A stretch of 64,000 nucleotides of DNA from Synaphobranchus kaupii (taxonomy: Eukaryota > Chordata > Actinopteri > Anguilliformes > Synaphobranchidae): positions 33,943,863-34,007,862 of the forward strand of contig CM056387.1 of NCBI GenBank assembly GCA_029718625.1, given 5' to 3'. Below the pieces are notes generated by a model. That model was given only the letters and a program-made list of their open reading frames with translations. It had not been told where the DNA came from and did not search any database. Numbering within the stretch: position 1 is the stretch's first letter; each line of letters opens with the position of its first letter. The position numbers and the translations under genes were made by a program. Positions 50,255-61,317 of this stretch are shown here, piece by piece.

Positions 50255-51750
50255 AGGCCTTAAGGCCTTTCGAAAGGCCCAATTATTAGGTAAGGAGCAG
50301 CAGCTGTGATGATTACAATTGGTCACTGCTGCCGCCATAGCTGTGAGTAGGGCCGGCGCTGTCCACCAGGGGGCATCTCCCTTCCTGGCACCACAAAACA
50401 CACACACACACACACACACACTGTGCCACAGCATACACCCCAAAACATACACACAAGCATACAAACACAATAACATGCATGCGTGCATATACACACATCT
50501 TTGTTAACTTGCACTTGGTGTTGTTGCCAAACAGTCTTGTAGTCACATTGTACAAAACATCTGACATATTTTTTTTTAAATGGACAAGTAATATAAAAAT
50601 GTCTGTCTTCAATACAGAAAATCATGGGTTAGATGGATGCGTTAGATAGATTGTGAAAGACACAACTACCACAAGAACCAACAGCAGCTTTTGGGGCATG
50701 TTAACACATACAATAACATTCCAGGGCCATGTTTGGAAGCTCGATACAAGGATAATTACAGCTTTGATGTTCACCAACAAGATTCAGTGACTATTTGTGG
50801 TTTCAGGAAACATTATGGCGGCTTGCACAATGACAATTATGCCCCGGAATCATGAAAAAAGCTAAATATGTACTGTTGTTAACTACGCCTTCTACCATTT
50901 GTTCCATTTTCATTTCTTTTGACGGTTTTCGCATGCACAGTCTCCACTTTGATATTGTTTGACTAAATCATGAAAGCTCTAAAATAAATTTAATTCCTAT
51001 ATATAGGCCTAATATTTTATTCAGCCCATATTTATTTTTATTTTTTTATATACATAATCCCATTTTTATTCATTTATTTATTTGGATTTGTGTTTGAGCC
51101 ATCGTAAAAACACAGGGAAAAGAAGGATGTGAAATCAGATTATGCAAAAAAAAAACTATATATACAGTATATACAGGTATATATATATAATGTATTATAC
51201 TGCTCCAATGGAGCGGGGCTGAATATTTTAGCGGCTTGTTCTAAAACAGCAAATGGGATGCTTATCACCAGCCAATAAAGGGTGAGTCAAAAATTAGCAT
51301 TCTAAAGAAGCGCCTGCTGCAAAAGCCTCTCTCTGTTTGTATGCGATAAAAGATTTCCATTTCTTCACTTTCTGAACTGCTAAATTTCCTCCTATCAGGA
51401 ATAAAACAATGGCTGGCTTTCATCAGTACCTGAATTAGGCTATCAGGGGCGTCGTTAAGGAGCCAGCGAGACGTCTGACACCCAAGATGGGGGGGGGGGG
51501 GGTGGGGGGGGGGTGAACTTCAAATCTCAAGAACAAAGAAACAAACAAAAATATATCAATACACGGTCTCCTATGATAAACGGGCAGCTCGTTCCTGCTG
51601 CAGTCATAGTCTTATAATTGTTTGTCGAATGATTGTACTCTCTGGCTTCCTCTACCGCATGCAGCTGATTCCATTGTATTCAGAATGACTCTTGTTACAT
51701 GTATGGTCTGGTTAAGTGCATAAAATCATGTACAGTCATCAGGAGCTGAC
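50255..51750. other. Unassigned DNA
   Basis: A short CA tract lies at 50398-50422 and G runs lie at 51489-51513. It is otherwise AT-rich, with TATA-rich sequence at 51155-51195. No gene is recognised. Confidence 0.4.
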
Positions 51751-51754
51751 TATA

Positions 51755-51860
51755 ATTTTTTAGCACACGCAAAACTAATAACACGACCAATGATTGGTGC
51801 AAAACAAACACCATGACCATATAATTTGTCATGTTATTGGTTTTGCTTGTGCTAAAAGAT
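51755..51860. repeat. Palindrome
   Basis: TTTTTTAGCACACGCAAAAC (left) pairs with GTTTTGCTTGTGCTAAAAGA-type sequence on the right. Arms are about 33 bp. It is probably a small foldback MITE remnant. Confidence 0.75.
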
Positions 51861-52440
51861 CAGGCCCTGTATCTTTACTCATCTAGGCCTCATTCAGCAC
51901 AATATTAGAACCGTTTATTGATTATATTATTGCCACGCTTACATCGGTCCTAAGTCTTGATTTAAAAATAAATGAGAGCAGGTGAATGTGACTTCTGCTA
52001 ATTTGCGTATCAGGTTGCATTGTCTAAAACCTACTATTCAGATATGAATAGCAGAAAAAAAAAAAATTTATAAAAACAAAAAAAACATTTAAAAAGATAA
52101 AAATTGGATTCCAATTTTTGTACCATTCCTACTTTTTGTGATTGAAACAAAAAAAGACATTCATAACCGGACTGCTAACACAAATTCAGTTGAGAAGATA
52201 CAAGAGCAGCGTCTGTTTCAAATTCACGCCCAATGTGGATAGATCTCCACAGGGAGAGAGCCACAGGGTGGACAAAATGAGGTCAGATTTACAACCGTGG
52301 AATGTAGGCCGGCGGAGACAGGGCTGTCAATTTGGGGAGGGATGGTCAGGATCTTTGCAGCACGTCTCGGGCCAGCCTGTCCTCTGCCAGCTTGCAGTGA
52401 CCATGGGGGCGGGGGGGGGGTCTGCAGGGGCAGCCAATGT
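51861..52440. other. Unassigned, A-rich
   Basis: No gene is recognised. The long frame at 52142-52747 runs into the CT-rich tract and has no recognisable domain. Confidence 0.4.
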
Positions 52441-52447
52441 GACAGAC

Positions 52448-52680
52448 CAGAACGCCCCTCTCTCTCTCACCCTCTCCCTCTCCTGTCCATTCAGTCTACC
52501 TGTCTGCAACTCTCTCTCTGTCACCCTATCCCTCTCTCCTGTCCCTTCAGTCTACCTGTCTGCAACTCTCTCTCTCTCTATTTCCTCCATCATTTCTACC
52601 TCCATCTATCTGTCTGCAACTCTCTCTGTCTGTCCGTCAGTCCGTGGGTCCATGTGTCAGGGCCTCTCTCTGTCCCTCTC
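52448..52680. repeat. CT-rich tract with about 45-60-bp repeats
   Basis: A TCTACCTGTCTGCAACTCTC phrase occurs at about 52496 and 52550, with a related ATCTGTCTGCAACTCTC at about 52606, in a CTCTCTC background. This is a degenerate minisatellite. Confidence 0.75.
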
Positions 52681-54194
52681 CTTCTTGCCGATACCTGGAC
52701 TGAAGTACAGTAAATTGGAGCATGGCGAGTTTACAGTGCATCTGTAGATTAAGCCCGAATCACAGCGTGCGGACGGCGGTGTGAGCACAGAGTGACGACC
52801 CAGCTATCACTTCAAAAATAAGCCCAAATCAAGGTCACCGCAAAGTCGGACCAGCCTTTCTAACAGCGCAAAACGTATTAATCCACAATGTTCAGTCGAC
52901 TCCAGCCGGGGGTTTAAAGAAAGAAAAATTGCCACACGTAGTTCAGTCTGCATGTTGCGACTTATATTAATTTTGATATTCATCTCAGGAAACACAGTGT
53001 GGTTTGTTTCTGTGAATTATAAGATGCACCTTTTTTACATTTCTGCCATGTTGTGCAAAAACCTGTATTGTACTTTGGCCCTGCAGCACAATTACAATCA
53101 AAAAGATCACGACACGAAGCTGCTACCATGAATGCAGATCATGTTCTTTTTGCATTGAACAGGAAGGAGTTCATTTTCTAAACCTTTGTACGTCCATCTT
53201 GTGAAGCAATATTGCACACATCATGCTCTGGCGGTTGTACTATCAGCAGCAGAGTAACAATGCATTATTTTACATTTTCAGGTCAATTATTCCTGAAAGA
53301 ACCTTTTCCCAGATGTGTGGATGTTTACTGGAGGGCAGGTGGAAAGCCAGCGGATGATCCTTTAGGGCCACCGTACAAGCAGGGCTACTTAAACCCAGAG
53401 AAAGATAAGGGATGCTACTTGGCTGAACTATCAAGGTGTGTGGGGTGGAAAACAGTAGCAGCGAGGGGAATAAAAACCCTGCTACACTTAAAGTAGAGAG
53501 GAAGGGAAGAGTTGGGTAATAGCCTTTGTCTGGGCAGGGTTTTTTTGCTCCTGGAAGATCACAGTATTTAAATAATCTCCTCTGTACTGAGAGCATTGCA
53601 AAACCTAACTGCATTGCACCCCCACCCCCCCCACCCCCCAAGGCCTTCAGTTAAGTGGCCCTGATAAACACCATCACTCTGACCAATGCCGATCCAAATA
53701 AAGCCGGACAAGTTCCAAGGCCCGGCCCCGGCCTGGAAATAAATTAATCCGCCGGGCTTTCGTGCCAACGGGCCCCGACAGGAGCTCCCGGGGAACACAA
53801 AAGCTGTCTGTGTTCCAGCGACGTTTTGGCAGGGTTCCCCCGACACCAAGCTCCTGCGGCGGGGTGCGGCGCATTCAGAGACCCAGACGCAGAGAGGGGG
53901 CGCACCCCCGCAGATCCAAACCCAATAGAACACCCCCCCCCCCCCCCCAGTGTCCTCAGCTTGTGGCCACTTAAACGTGATAATTGTGATGGACCGCTCG
54001 GCCCCCCACAGGCCGGCCCTGTTCCGCGCTGATAACATTACAGCGTGCATGTGAGCTACTGCGAAAATATTCCCTCGCATTCCCATCTAGGTATTAACCC
54101 AGCAAGGCTGGGTCACAAAACCAGTCTCCAGCTCTGACCTGGTCCAGACCCTGGTGCCGTTATAGTCATGTGACAAGTCCCCAGTGCCCCGCCC
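52681..54194. other. Unassigned, partly possible regulatory DNA
   Basis: No gene is recognised. A C run lies at 53933-53949. The frame at 53568-54086 (minus, 172 codons) has no recognisable domain and is opposed by other frames. Confidence 0.35.
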
Positions 54195-54345
54195 CATGAG
54201 TGCAACAGTCACAGAACTGGGCTAACAGCCCCAAGGCTGTAGGTTAAATCTGGTGCACCGCTGTTGTAGTTTTGAGCAAAGTCCTCAACATGAACTGCAT
54301 TCGGTAAATATCCAGTACACACGCAGATTGTATATGCAATGGCGG
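54195..54345 (+). repeat. tRNA-derived SINE with LINE-type tail
   Basis: GGGCTAACAGCCCCAAGGCTG then TAGGTTAAATCTGG resembles the tRNA anticodon-to-B-box part, followed by GAGCAAAGTCCTCAAC and CGGTAAATATCCAGTACA. The order CTTGAGCAAGGTxCTTAAC then CAGTAAATATCCAGC is widespread in fish tRNA SINEs. Substitutions mark it as old. Confidence 0.65.
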
Positions 54346-55300
54346 GACGTCACGGCTACAAACTGCTGGCCAAACCATGTCCCTATCTGTGCTGTTCCTG
54401 CTGAAAGCGTGGGACATTCGACGGACCGTTAAGCGACTAAGACCACTAGGACATGACTTAAATATAGATCCTGGAGTCTCTTCTGATTTGCAAAGGGAGG
54501 GAGATCTCCACAGAAGTCACCCGAGTCTAGATGACGACTTCTGCCTTTTACTGGAAAAAAAATAATAATAATTTTGCGTCAATTTCTAAAATTTCTAAAA
54601 CCGATTATCCTCAACCGAGTAATTTTTCCAACCAGATTGGAGAAGTCTGAAGGCTCGTCTAATGCACTGGGCAAGAATGTGCGCACCTGCAACGAAGCAC
54701 AAAACTGCTTTCAAAGCATGTATTCCAACCTGCAACCTGCCTTGTTTAAAAATGCAATCACTTCGGCGGGTTGGAAAAAAAGATCCATTCTGTCTGATAA
54801 GCCTGAAAAGAACAGGGGCCGCTAATTCCCCGGAGTGCGGTCGAAGGAGCGCCTTTTTTTTCCGTCACCGCTGTCCCCGCTTTCCTCCTGAAGCGGCTCT
54901 CCGCCTTTCTCTCTCAGGCTGTCGAATCACCATGACGACCGCGGCTGGAAATATTACGTGTCCCCGCATACCCGATAGCCCCCGCCTTTGTTGCCGTGAC
55001 GGATAGGAAAGGTGGAACATCCAACATTCAGATAACGCTATTAATTTAGCACGACGTTTAGTCAGTATCAGCGTGTCCCCAGGAGTAACCCGGAAATGAC
55101 ACGCACTTTGTTACTTTTTATTTCCTTTTTTTAAACCTAATTTCACTTCTAGGATGATCTTTTATTTCCACTATTTATTTTTTTACTTCTTTTTTTTTAC
55201 TTTCCTTTCAGAAAGCCCAGCTGCATTCGCAGGGACGAGTCTTTCTGCTGCATCATCGGCAGTCAGTTCAGGAGAGCGCAGGCGATCACCGGCTCTCCTC
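54346..55300. other. Unassigned stretch
   Basis: No gene is recognised. T-rich from 55110 to 55210. Confidence 0.4.
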
Positions 55301-55378
55301 CAAAAATGCTGGTGTACATTTAACACCCTAGGGTGTCTAATGTACACCAGCAGTGTTAGATTCACTTTGACATTTTTG
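55301..55378. mobile_element. Very short palindromic MITE
   Basis: Begins CAAAAATGC and ends CATTTTTG. The interior 55308-55351 is a near-perfect 44-bp palindrome centred on CCCTAGGG. The blocks GGTGTACATTTAACACC and ACACCAGCAGTGTTAGAT recur in the middle layer of the nested MITEs at 58987-59382, so it is the same family. Confidence 0.75.
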
Positions 55379-55695
55379 CCTTCTGTGCTGCCGACTGCTG
55401 TTATTTTTCGACCTGCTGCCATTAGATCGGAGGAGTGTGCTTCACTGGCTGACCGCGCACAGACGAATGACCACAGGGGTCACTCTGTATGATGAGAGAA
55501 AAGCCTGGTCATCCGGTCTCCCCCCTGCGTGCGTGGTGCACTATGGAGCTGCGGACCACAGTTGATACTACCCAGGATTCAATTCCCAACCATGGACCGG
55601 AACAGGGTCTTAACCACCCAACTATATAGAAAACTAGAAACCACAAGGTGAGTGTGTCCTGAAGTCAGGTTTTTTAGTAGCACCAAATCAAGGTC
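55379..55695. other. Unassigned stretch
   Basis: No gene is recognised. Confidence 0.4.
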
Positions 55696-56152
55696 CTCCT
55701 CTTGACCTATAAAGCCCTGCATCATCTTGCCCCAAACTACATCTGCCAACTCCTCCATCACTATACTCCTGCCCATCTCTTCTGATTCTGGCAGACTCAC
55801 CGTCCTCTCTACTAATCTCCGCTCAAACGGTGACTGGGCCTTTTGGTCTGTGGCCTCCAGGCTCTGGAATGCCCTTCCTGTTGAGATTAAGTCTGCTGAT
55901 TCCCTTCACACATTTAAGGTGCAATTAAAAACACGTCTGTTTAAACAGGCCTGAAATGCAGGCTAAATTTCTCTGACCTGTTCTACCTAGTTTTTCTGTG
56001 TATTCCCTCTCATTGTCACTGAAGTAACATGTGTTACACGTCTGTATGTTTGTTCTTGTTTATTTTTTATTTTATTATTGTACTTGTAGCGTTGTACAGC
56101 GTTTTGAGCGTGGGAAAATCTCTATAAATAAAATGCATTATTATTAAGAGCT
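55696..56152 (+). pseudogene. 5'-truncated L2/Rex1-type LINE, ORF2 end and 3' UTR
   Basis: The plus strand keeps the end of an ORF2: TYKALHHLAPNY-like codons near 55706, then in another frame LRSNGDWAFWSVASRLWNA and LPVEIKSADSLHTFKVQLKT ending at 55954. These match the C-terminal block of CR1/L2/Rex1 ORF2 proteins. The frame shifts near 55727, so it is inactive. It ends with GCGTTTTGAGCGTGGG, CTCTATAAATAAAATGC and an ATT tail. It is a different subfamily from the intact LINE at 39.8-45.4 kb. Confidence 0.85.
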
Positions 56153-56937
56153 GTTCCGGATTTTACTCAGTGCAGTTATCCAGCTAACTCAGTAATCCTA
56201 CTTTGTGGCATAGGCTACCCCGCAGTTTTGTTACAACCTAAAGTCCAAATACATGCCACAACACTCACACTTGTGCTTGGTCTAAAATCATTGCTTTGGA
56301 TATTTTCACAATACTATTATACTCAGATCTGGTCTGGACTTCATCATTTTCTGTTGATCTGACAGACTAGACACCACTGAACAAACAGCCTTCCCAAACA
56401 GCTGCCCACGCAGGAATCCTGGAATAAGGTAATTTACTTCACCTCCGGCACAAAATCAGATGCACAGATGTAGGCCTCTTACAGAATGGACGAGGTATCA
56501 CCCGCTGAACTGTATTACAGTGTCACCATGGCGATGGTAACAAACAGCACCACGGAATAATTGTGACACGAAATAACAGCTATCAGAACTGACCCCCGGA
56601 GCCAAAATGTGAGCAGTCAAAACCATAGCCTTAACAGCAGTAAGTAGCCAGTGATTTTCACAAGGTCATAATTATGGAAGGTAGGGGGGGAAAAGCGTGC
56701 TCGCAGACAGAAAGGGTTCGTGCTTTGTCTGCGCCGCCATTGTGATGGAAATAGGCCCCTGAAAGCCGCAGCTCATTAACAAACCTTTGATTGTTTTGCA
56801 GCCTTTCAGGAATGCCAAATGTTGCGTAGTCACTCTGGGCTAAGGGTGCCACTGTATTCCCGCCTGCTCTGGGGATGACATTTAAAGGGAAACCAAGCAC
56901 TGAAACAACTTATTTTAGTTGATAAGTTATGTATCGG
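56153..56937. other. Unassigned stretch
   Basis: No gene is recognised. Confidence 0.4.
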
Positions 56938-57186
56938 TGCTACAGCGAATCGAACGCGCTGCTCAGACACGCTGTTTCGCCGGCAATAAGATCCGCTGCC
57001 ATTACATGCGGCGTAAACTGAAGCACGGCGGTAGTGTTTGCAGATATCAGACGACCTGCGCTTCAGCGATTCGGACGCACTGCTCAGACGCGCTGTTTCA
57101 CCGCTAATAAACTGCTTTGCCTGATCGGTAATAAAATCCGCTTCCATTACATGCGGCGTAAACTGAAGTACGGCGGTAGTGTTTGC
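56938..57186. repeat. Tandem duplication, CpG-rich
   Basis: A block of about 107 bp (CGCTGCTCAGACACGCTGTT, CATTACATGCGGCGTAAACT, CACGGCGGTAGTGTTTGCA) at 56938-57044 is repeated at 57057-57186, the second copy with about 25 bp extra. GGAACGTGCCGTGCG also occurs twice just downstream (57189 and 57278). Confidence 0.9.
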
Positions 57187-58815
57187 ATTGGAACGTGCCG
57201 TGCGCGGCCGCATTGCGCTGTTTTTAAATGTGCGGCGGACTGTAGAAGCTGAAGGACACGTTTTGTTCGCTCTGGGAACGTGCCGTGCGGTCGCTGCTGC
57301 AGTCTCAACGGAGCACGGGGGTCGCGGTTTGAGTTCGGTTGTCGTTTCTTTTGCGTTACTCTGCGGTCCTCTCCGACGGACCAGCTGTTCTCCTCGCGCG
57401 GGGGGAGGGCAGGATATTTACAGCATCGCTTCAGATGATAGCCGCCCTCCTGCTGCGCTGTGCCCACAACCAAACGCAGCTGCATTATTCAGTGAATTTA
57501 TGGCGACAGAGCAGGAGCCACGTGCTGCATTTGTTCAGTTTGAAAAGCTCCCATTTATTTTATTGCGTTATACAAATACACTGCAAATGAAGTCACACTG
57601 TGCGGTTATTCAAGAGCAATGCCCACATCTGGTATTAGCCCTACAGTATAATACCACAATTTTAGCTCGAATAGACCTCTGCAGCATTCTTTTGAAGTAA
57701 TGCAATACCACATTAATAGTGGAAAATTAGCCCCAGCTTGATACTTGATTGCTTTAAGAAGACTAGGTGGGTTTAGACTATGCAGTGCTGCTTAAACAGC
57801 GGTCATCATGACCGCTCTACAGTGCTTCTCAGGCAATGGCCCAGGTCGCCATTCGAATTGTGAAAGGATAAATGTAAACCTTTCATTCTTGGAGAAAAAA
57901 TTATGAAATAAAACTTGAAAGGCACTCTTCTTAGAAGGTATCAACAAAAACTCCCTTTGCTTTTGAAGGAAGTTCAGAATCATTTAATAATTTTTTTCCC
58001 CGTGCAAAAAGTGGCTTTCCTTCATTTTCCTTCCTTGAGCATCTCCTGAGTCATGTTCACCTTCAGTTTAAGACAACAGTACAGTTTGCTTGAAAATGAG
58101 ATGGAATAGAAAATGCATAAAAATTTAAATTCAACCAACTGTCTGCCATCGCCTCTGATAAGACTGGCGAAGAGTCTCCTCACACACTTCATAAATAAAA
58201 AGAAATTCTCCTTAACGGCACGTCGGTGGCATTTTACGAGACCGTTTGGAGAAGGGACGATTATGCTGATTTACGTTCGATGCGCAATTACCTACCTACG
58301 CTAAACTCTTAAAATACTGGACAAATAAACGTTACAGAAAACCACCCACAAATCAAATTAGCGTAAAATGAGATCCGTTTCCTGGGACTTCGAGTGGATT
58401 GAGCTGAATGTCCTCAGAGGTACGGAATAGAGTACCGTTTGATACAAGTGACACAATTGTTACTGAGTACGGTGTGCTTATGCATTTTCTTTAACTGTCT
58501 CTAAATATTTAATTTCACTTCCTAAATTTTTCAAATACAGTGTCCCCTGAGCTCCGACAAAACATAAAATAAAAGTAGAGGCGAATAAAAAATATTAAAA
58601 ACATATAAAAGCTATTTTAGAGGCCTGGAAAACCTTCACTTGAGAGTACAGTGGAATACAACTGATGTAGCCATGATTTTAATGCACCCCAACGTCTTCA
58701 GTTCATCTAAAATTCACAGACTGGCCATAAAGGCTGGTGGTTAAAGGCATTACGATAATGAGTCTTCCAATGGGGTGGGTGTGGGGTGAGGGGTGGGGGG
58801 GCCGTTGACTTAGAC
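57187..58815. other. CpG-rich then AT-rich unassigned DNA
   Basis: 57187-57500 continues the CpG-rich region. The plus frame 57179-57700 (173 codons) has no recognisable domain, and overlapping frames on both strands argue against coding. 57700-58815 is AT-rich with no gene. Confidence 0.4.
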
Positions 58816-58986
58816 CTAAGGTCCCCAACCCTGTTCCTGGAGATCTACCATCCTGTAGGTTTTCATTTCAACCCTAATTTGGCACACCTGATTCTACCAA
58901 TTAAAAGCTCAACGAGACCTCTAGCTGTTGAATGAAGAGTGGTTTGTTAGGGCTGGAGTGAAAACCTACAGGACGGTAGATCTCCA

Positions 58987-59382
58987 CACAGCAAAAAATG
59001 GGGGTGTACATTTAACACCTGAGGGTGTTTATACGAGACCTTGGGCCACATGTATAAACAGTGCTGAGCAGAAAAATGCCCTCAGAAAGCTGCGTAAGTG
59101 AGTTTCCACACAGAGATTCAGATGCATAACATCAGAGAACCTGCGTACCTCTGCACACGCTAGACATCATGCGTACGCAATGTTTGGAGACAGTTTGATA
59201 TGGTGACACCTTAATAGAAAGGCGGAGGGAGAAAATGCAAAACTTTGCGTAAGCAGATTTCCAACTTTCTCCCTGAGCATTCTTTTACGCATTCTTTTAC
59301 TCAAGAGTTTTATACATGTGGCCCCTTACCTCTCATATAAACACCCTAGGGTACACCAGCAGTGTTAGATCTTTGCTGGGCA
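58987..59382. mobile_element. Palindromic MITE, middle layer
   Basis: Ends CAGCAAA and TTTGCTG. The arms GAGGGTGTTTATACGAGA and TCTCATATAAACACCCT are inverted. It is inserted in the right arm of the outer hAT MITE and is the same family as 55301-55378. Confidence 0.75.
59043..59324. mobile_element. Harbinger-like MITE, inner layer
   Basis: A 282-bp element with inverted ends GGGCCACATGTATAAA and TTTATACATGTGGCCC, flanked by CTT on both sides (59040-59042 and 59325-59327). The 3-bp target and GGGCC ends suggest PIF/Harbinger. It is inserted at the centre of the middle palindrome. No protein is encoded. Confidence 0.88.
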
Positions 59383-59412
59383 GGAACAGGTTTGGGGACC
59401 ACTGACTTAGAC

Positions 59413-60527
59413 ACAGACAGAGGTAGAACACGTTCTGTAAGCCGCTGATTCTTGTGTGGTAAATAAGGTGGCTTCGACATCTAAACCAGCCCCTTGCCAG
59501 CAAACGGCACAGATGAACTGTCAGGCCTTGACAGGGGTTGGGGGAGGGCTCGCTGAGCGGGTTCCGTCTGGGTGAGCTCGCTACAGACCGCAGGCGGTCA
59601 CGTCCAAATCGATTTCACCTGCCGGCAGTTGCCAAATTGATATCTCTTTCACTGGGGCTCCTTTATGTATTTACGCATTAGAGAAACATTAGTCAGGATC
59701 AGACAGCCATGCTAAAAAAGACCTGGGTGTTGGATGCATTGCTCACAAAACTTATAGGGGGAAGGTTCTGAAGACCCTCCCGAACTAAACCCCCCAACCC
59801 CTAATACCACCTCCCTCCCCACCACCACTGTGCTCTGATACAGGTAGCCCCCACCTGCAGGAGCCACTGGCTTCCACCCTCAAAGACAAACCAGACAGTC
59901 AGCTCAACATCCTGATAGACCTTAATTAAATCACATTTTTATGGGTCTTATGAATAATTTGAAAAAGCGGTGGTACCAGTGGCAATAGAAGTTCTGCCCT
60001 TTGGCACACCTTTTAATGAATATTCTCACACTAATACAGCACCAAACTCATACCAAAGAAAACCTCCTGTCGAAGTGTCGATAGAAAGTACAGAGGGTTT
60101 AAAATTATGCAGGAGCATTGTATCTTGTTTCAGTAGACAATCTGTGCATCTAATCATCAAATATGACAGGGCCGTGCTTTGGAGGGTTTCGGAAGAAGAG
60201 CTGCTATTTATTAGTTTATTGCCATGTGGAGACTGTTGACAAGCCAAATAAATTAAGTTTTTTTTTTTTTAATTCAAATTAGGGCGAGGACATTCTGCAA
60301 TTCATCAATCATTCTGACCCAGATCTCTTGAGACCTGCAGGAGGGCGGCGTCTCCTGGGGGCCTAAGTCATGCTGGGACGGGTTCTGTTTCCCCGGCATC
60401 CACTTGGACTCCCTTTCTTTCATCGGTGACTTTCTCCGCCAGAGGCTGCAGCCCCCCAACCCGAACCACCCCACCCCCCACCCCAGCAGAGTCCAAATTA
60501 ACCCCTGAGACTGAACATCACTCGATA

Positions 60528-60529
<2 letters not shown>
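59413..60529. other. Unique DNA, possible regulatory block
   Basis: No gene is recognised. 59580-59720 and 59890-60245 are simple-repeat-poor with CCAAATCGATTT, CTTAATTAAATCAC and similar words. The second segment is open on both strands for about 73-89 codons without a recognisable protein. Confidence 0.3.
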
Positions 60530-60559
<30 letters not shown>

Positions 60560-60652
60560 TCTCTCTCTCACTCTCTCTCTCACTCTCTCTCTCTCACTCT
60601 CTCTCACTCTCACTCTCTCTCACTCTCTCTCTCTCACTCTCTCTCTCTCTCA
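60530..60652. repeat. (CT)n/(CACTCT)n tract
   Basis: CT microsatellite with CA interruptions, next to the LINE 3' end on its right, and probably derived from the LINE's GA tail. Confidence 0.95.
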
Positions 60653-61045
60653 AATTCAAATTTTTTCGAACTCAAATGCTTTATTGGCATGACATATTAC
60701 ATATTGCCAAAGCGTAACAATATCAAAGATTAATCATAGTAACAATACAATACTACGTTTTTATAAAGAAGGCAACAATAACATCATAATAAGAGTAATA
60801 TAACATTAACTATTAAATATTATTTTTTATTTTTTTTGATACATTTTCCTTTATTGTAAGGGTTTACTCACTGTCCCTCAGGTTATGGCAGGCCGAGACA
60901 TATTGAGCTGTGAGTGAGGCAGTTGGTCCTTCCCCTAAAAGGACTTGCAGCTTATGTTCATTTGTCAGGGAGGGAAATTTGTTTTGCAATTTTGATATTT
61001 TATTAAAATATGCGTACGTTTCTGAATATTTTTCGCAATATCTCT
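60653..61045 (-). repeat. LINE 3' fragment, reverse orientation
   Basis: Starts CAAATTCAAATTTTTTCG then CTCAAATGCTTTATTGGC and ATATTGCCAAAGCG. On the minus strand this is the GCCAATAAAGCATTTGAG 3'-end type seen in fish LINEs that finish in GA repeats. The rest is noncoding and AT-rich. The small fragment at 14445-14512 is related. Family not assigned. Confidence 0.55.
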
Positions 61046-61137
61046 CTCACTGTCTCTCTCACTCTCCCTCCCTCCCTCACCAAGTTTTACTCACTGGTAA
61101 AGTTTCATTCAAAAACATGTTCAAATGTGCGTGGACT

Positions 61138-61317
61138 AGACACACACGCACACACACTCACGCACGCACGCATGCACGCACGCACGCACACACACACAAT
61201 TCACACATGCACACACACACAGTTCACACGCACACACGCACAGTTCACACACACGCACAGTTCACACACGCGCACAGTTCACACACGCATACACACACAC
61301 ACACACACACACACAGT
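61138..61317. repeat. CA/CGCA repeat tract
   Basis: CA and GCAC tract containing about five spaced CAGTTCACAC words (a 20-25-bp imperfect repeat, 61220-61282), ending in a pure CA run. The Thr/His open frames are artefacts. Confidence 0.95.

Larger units (their letters stand above)
58816..59404. mobile_element. hAT MITE, outer layer of a three-level nest
   Basis: Flanked by perfect 8-bp duplications ACTTAGAC (58808-58815 and 59405-59412). Ends CTAAGGTCCCCAACCCTG and CAGGTTTGGGGACCACTG are inverted repeats, and a long second inverted repeat follows (CTGGAGATCTACC against GGTAGATCTCCA). Without the inner insertions it would be about 193 bp. Confidence 0.92.

Noticed and set aside
52142..52747. 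201-codon ORF
   Set aside because: The second half is read through a CT-rich tract and the first half has no recognisable domain.
53212..53496. 94-codon ORF
   Set aside because: No recognised protein family and no exon signals that could be supported.
57179..57700. 173-codon ORF in CpG-rich DNA
   Set aside because: Lack of stops is expected in CpG-rich sequence; the duplicated DNA and overlapping frames on both strands argue against a gene.
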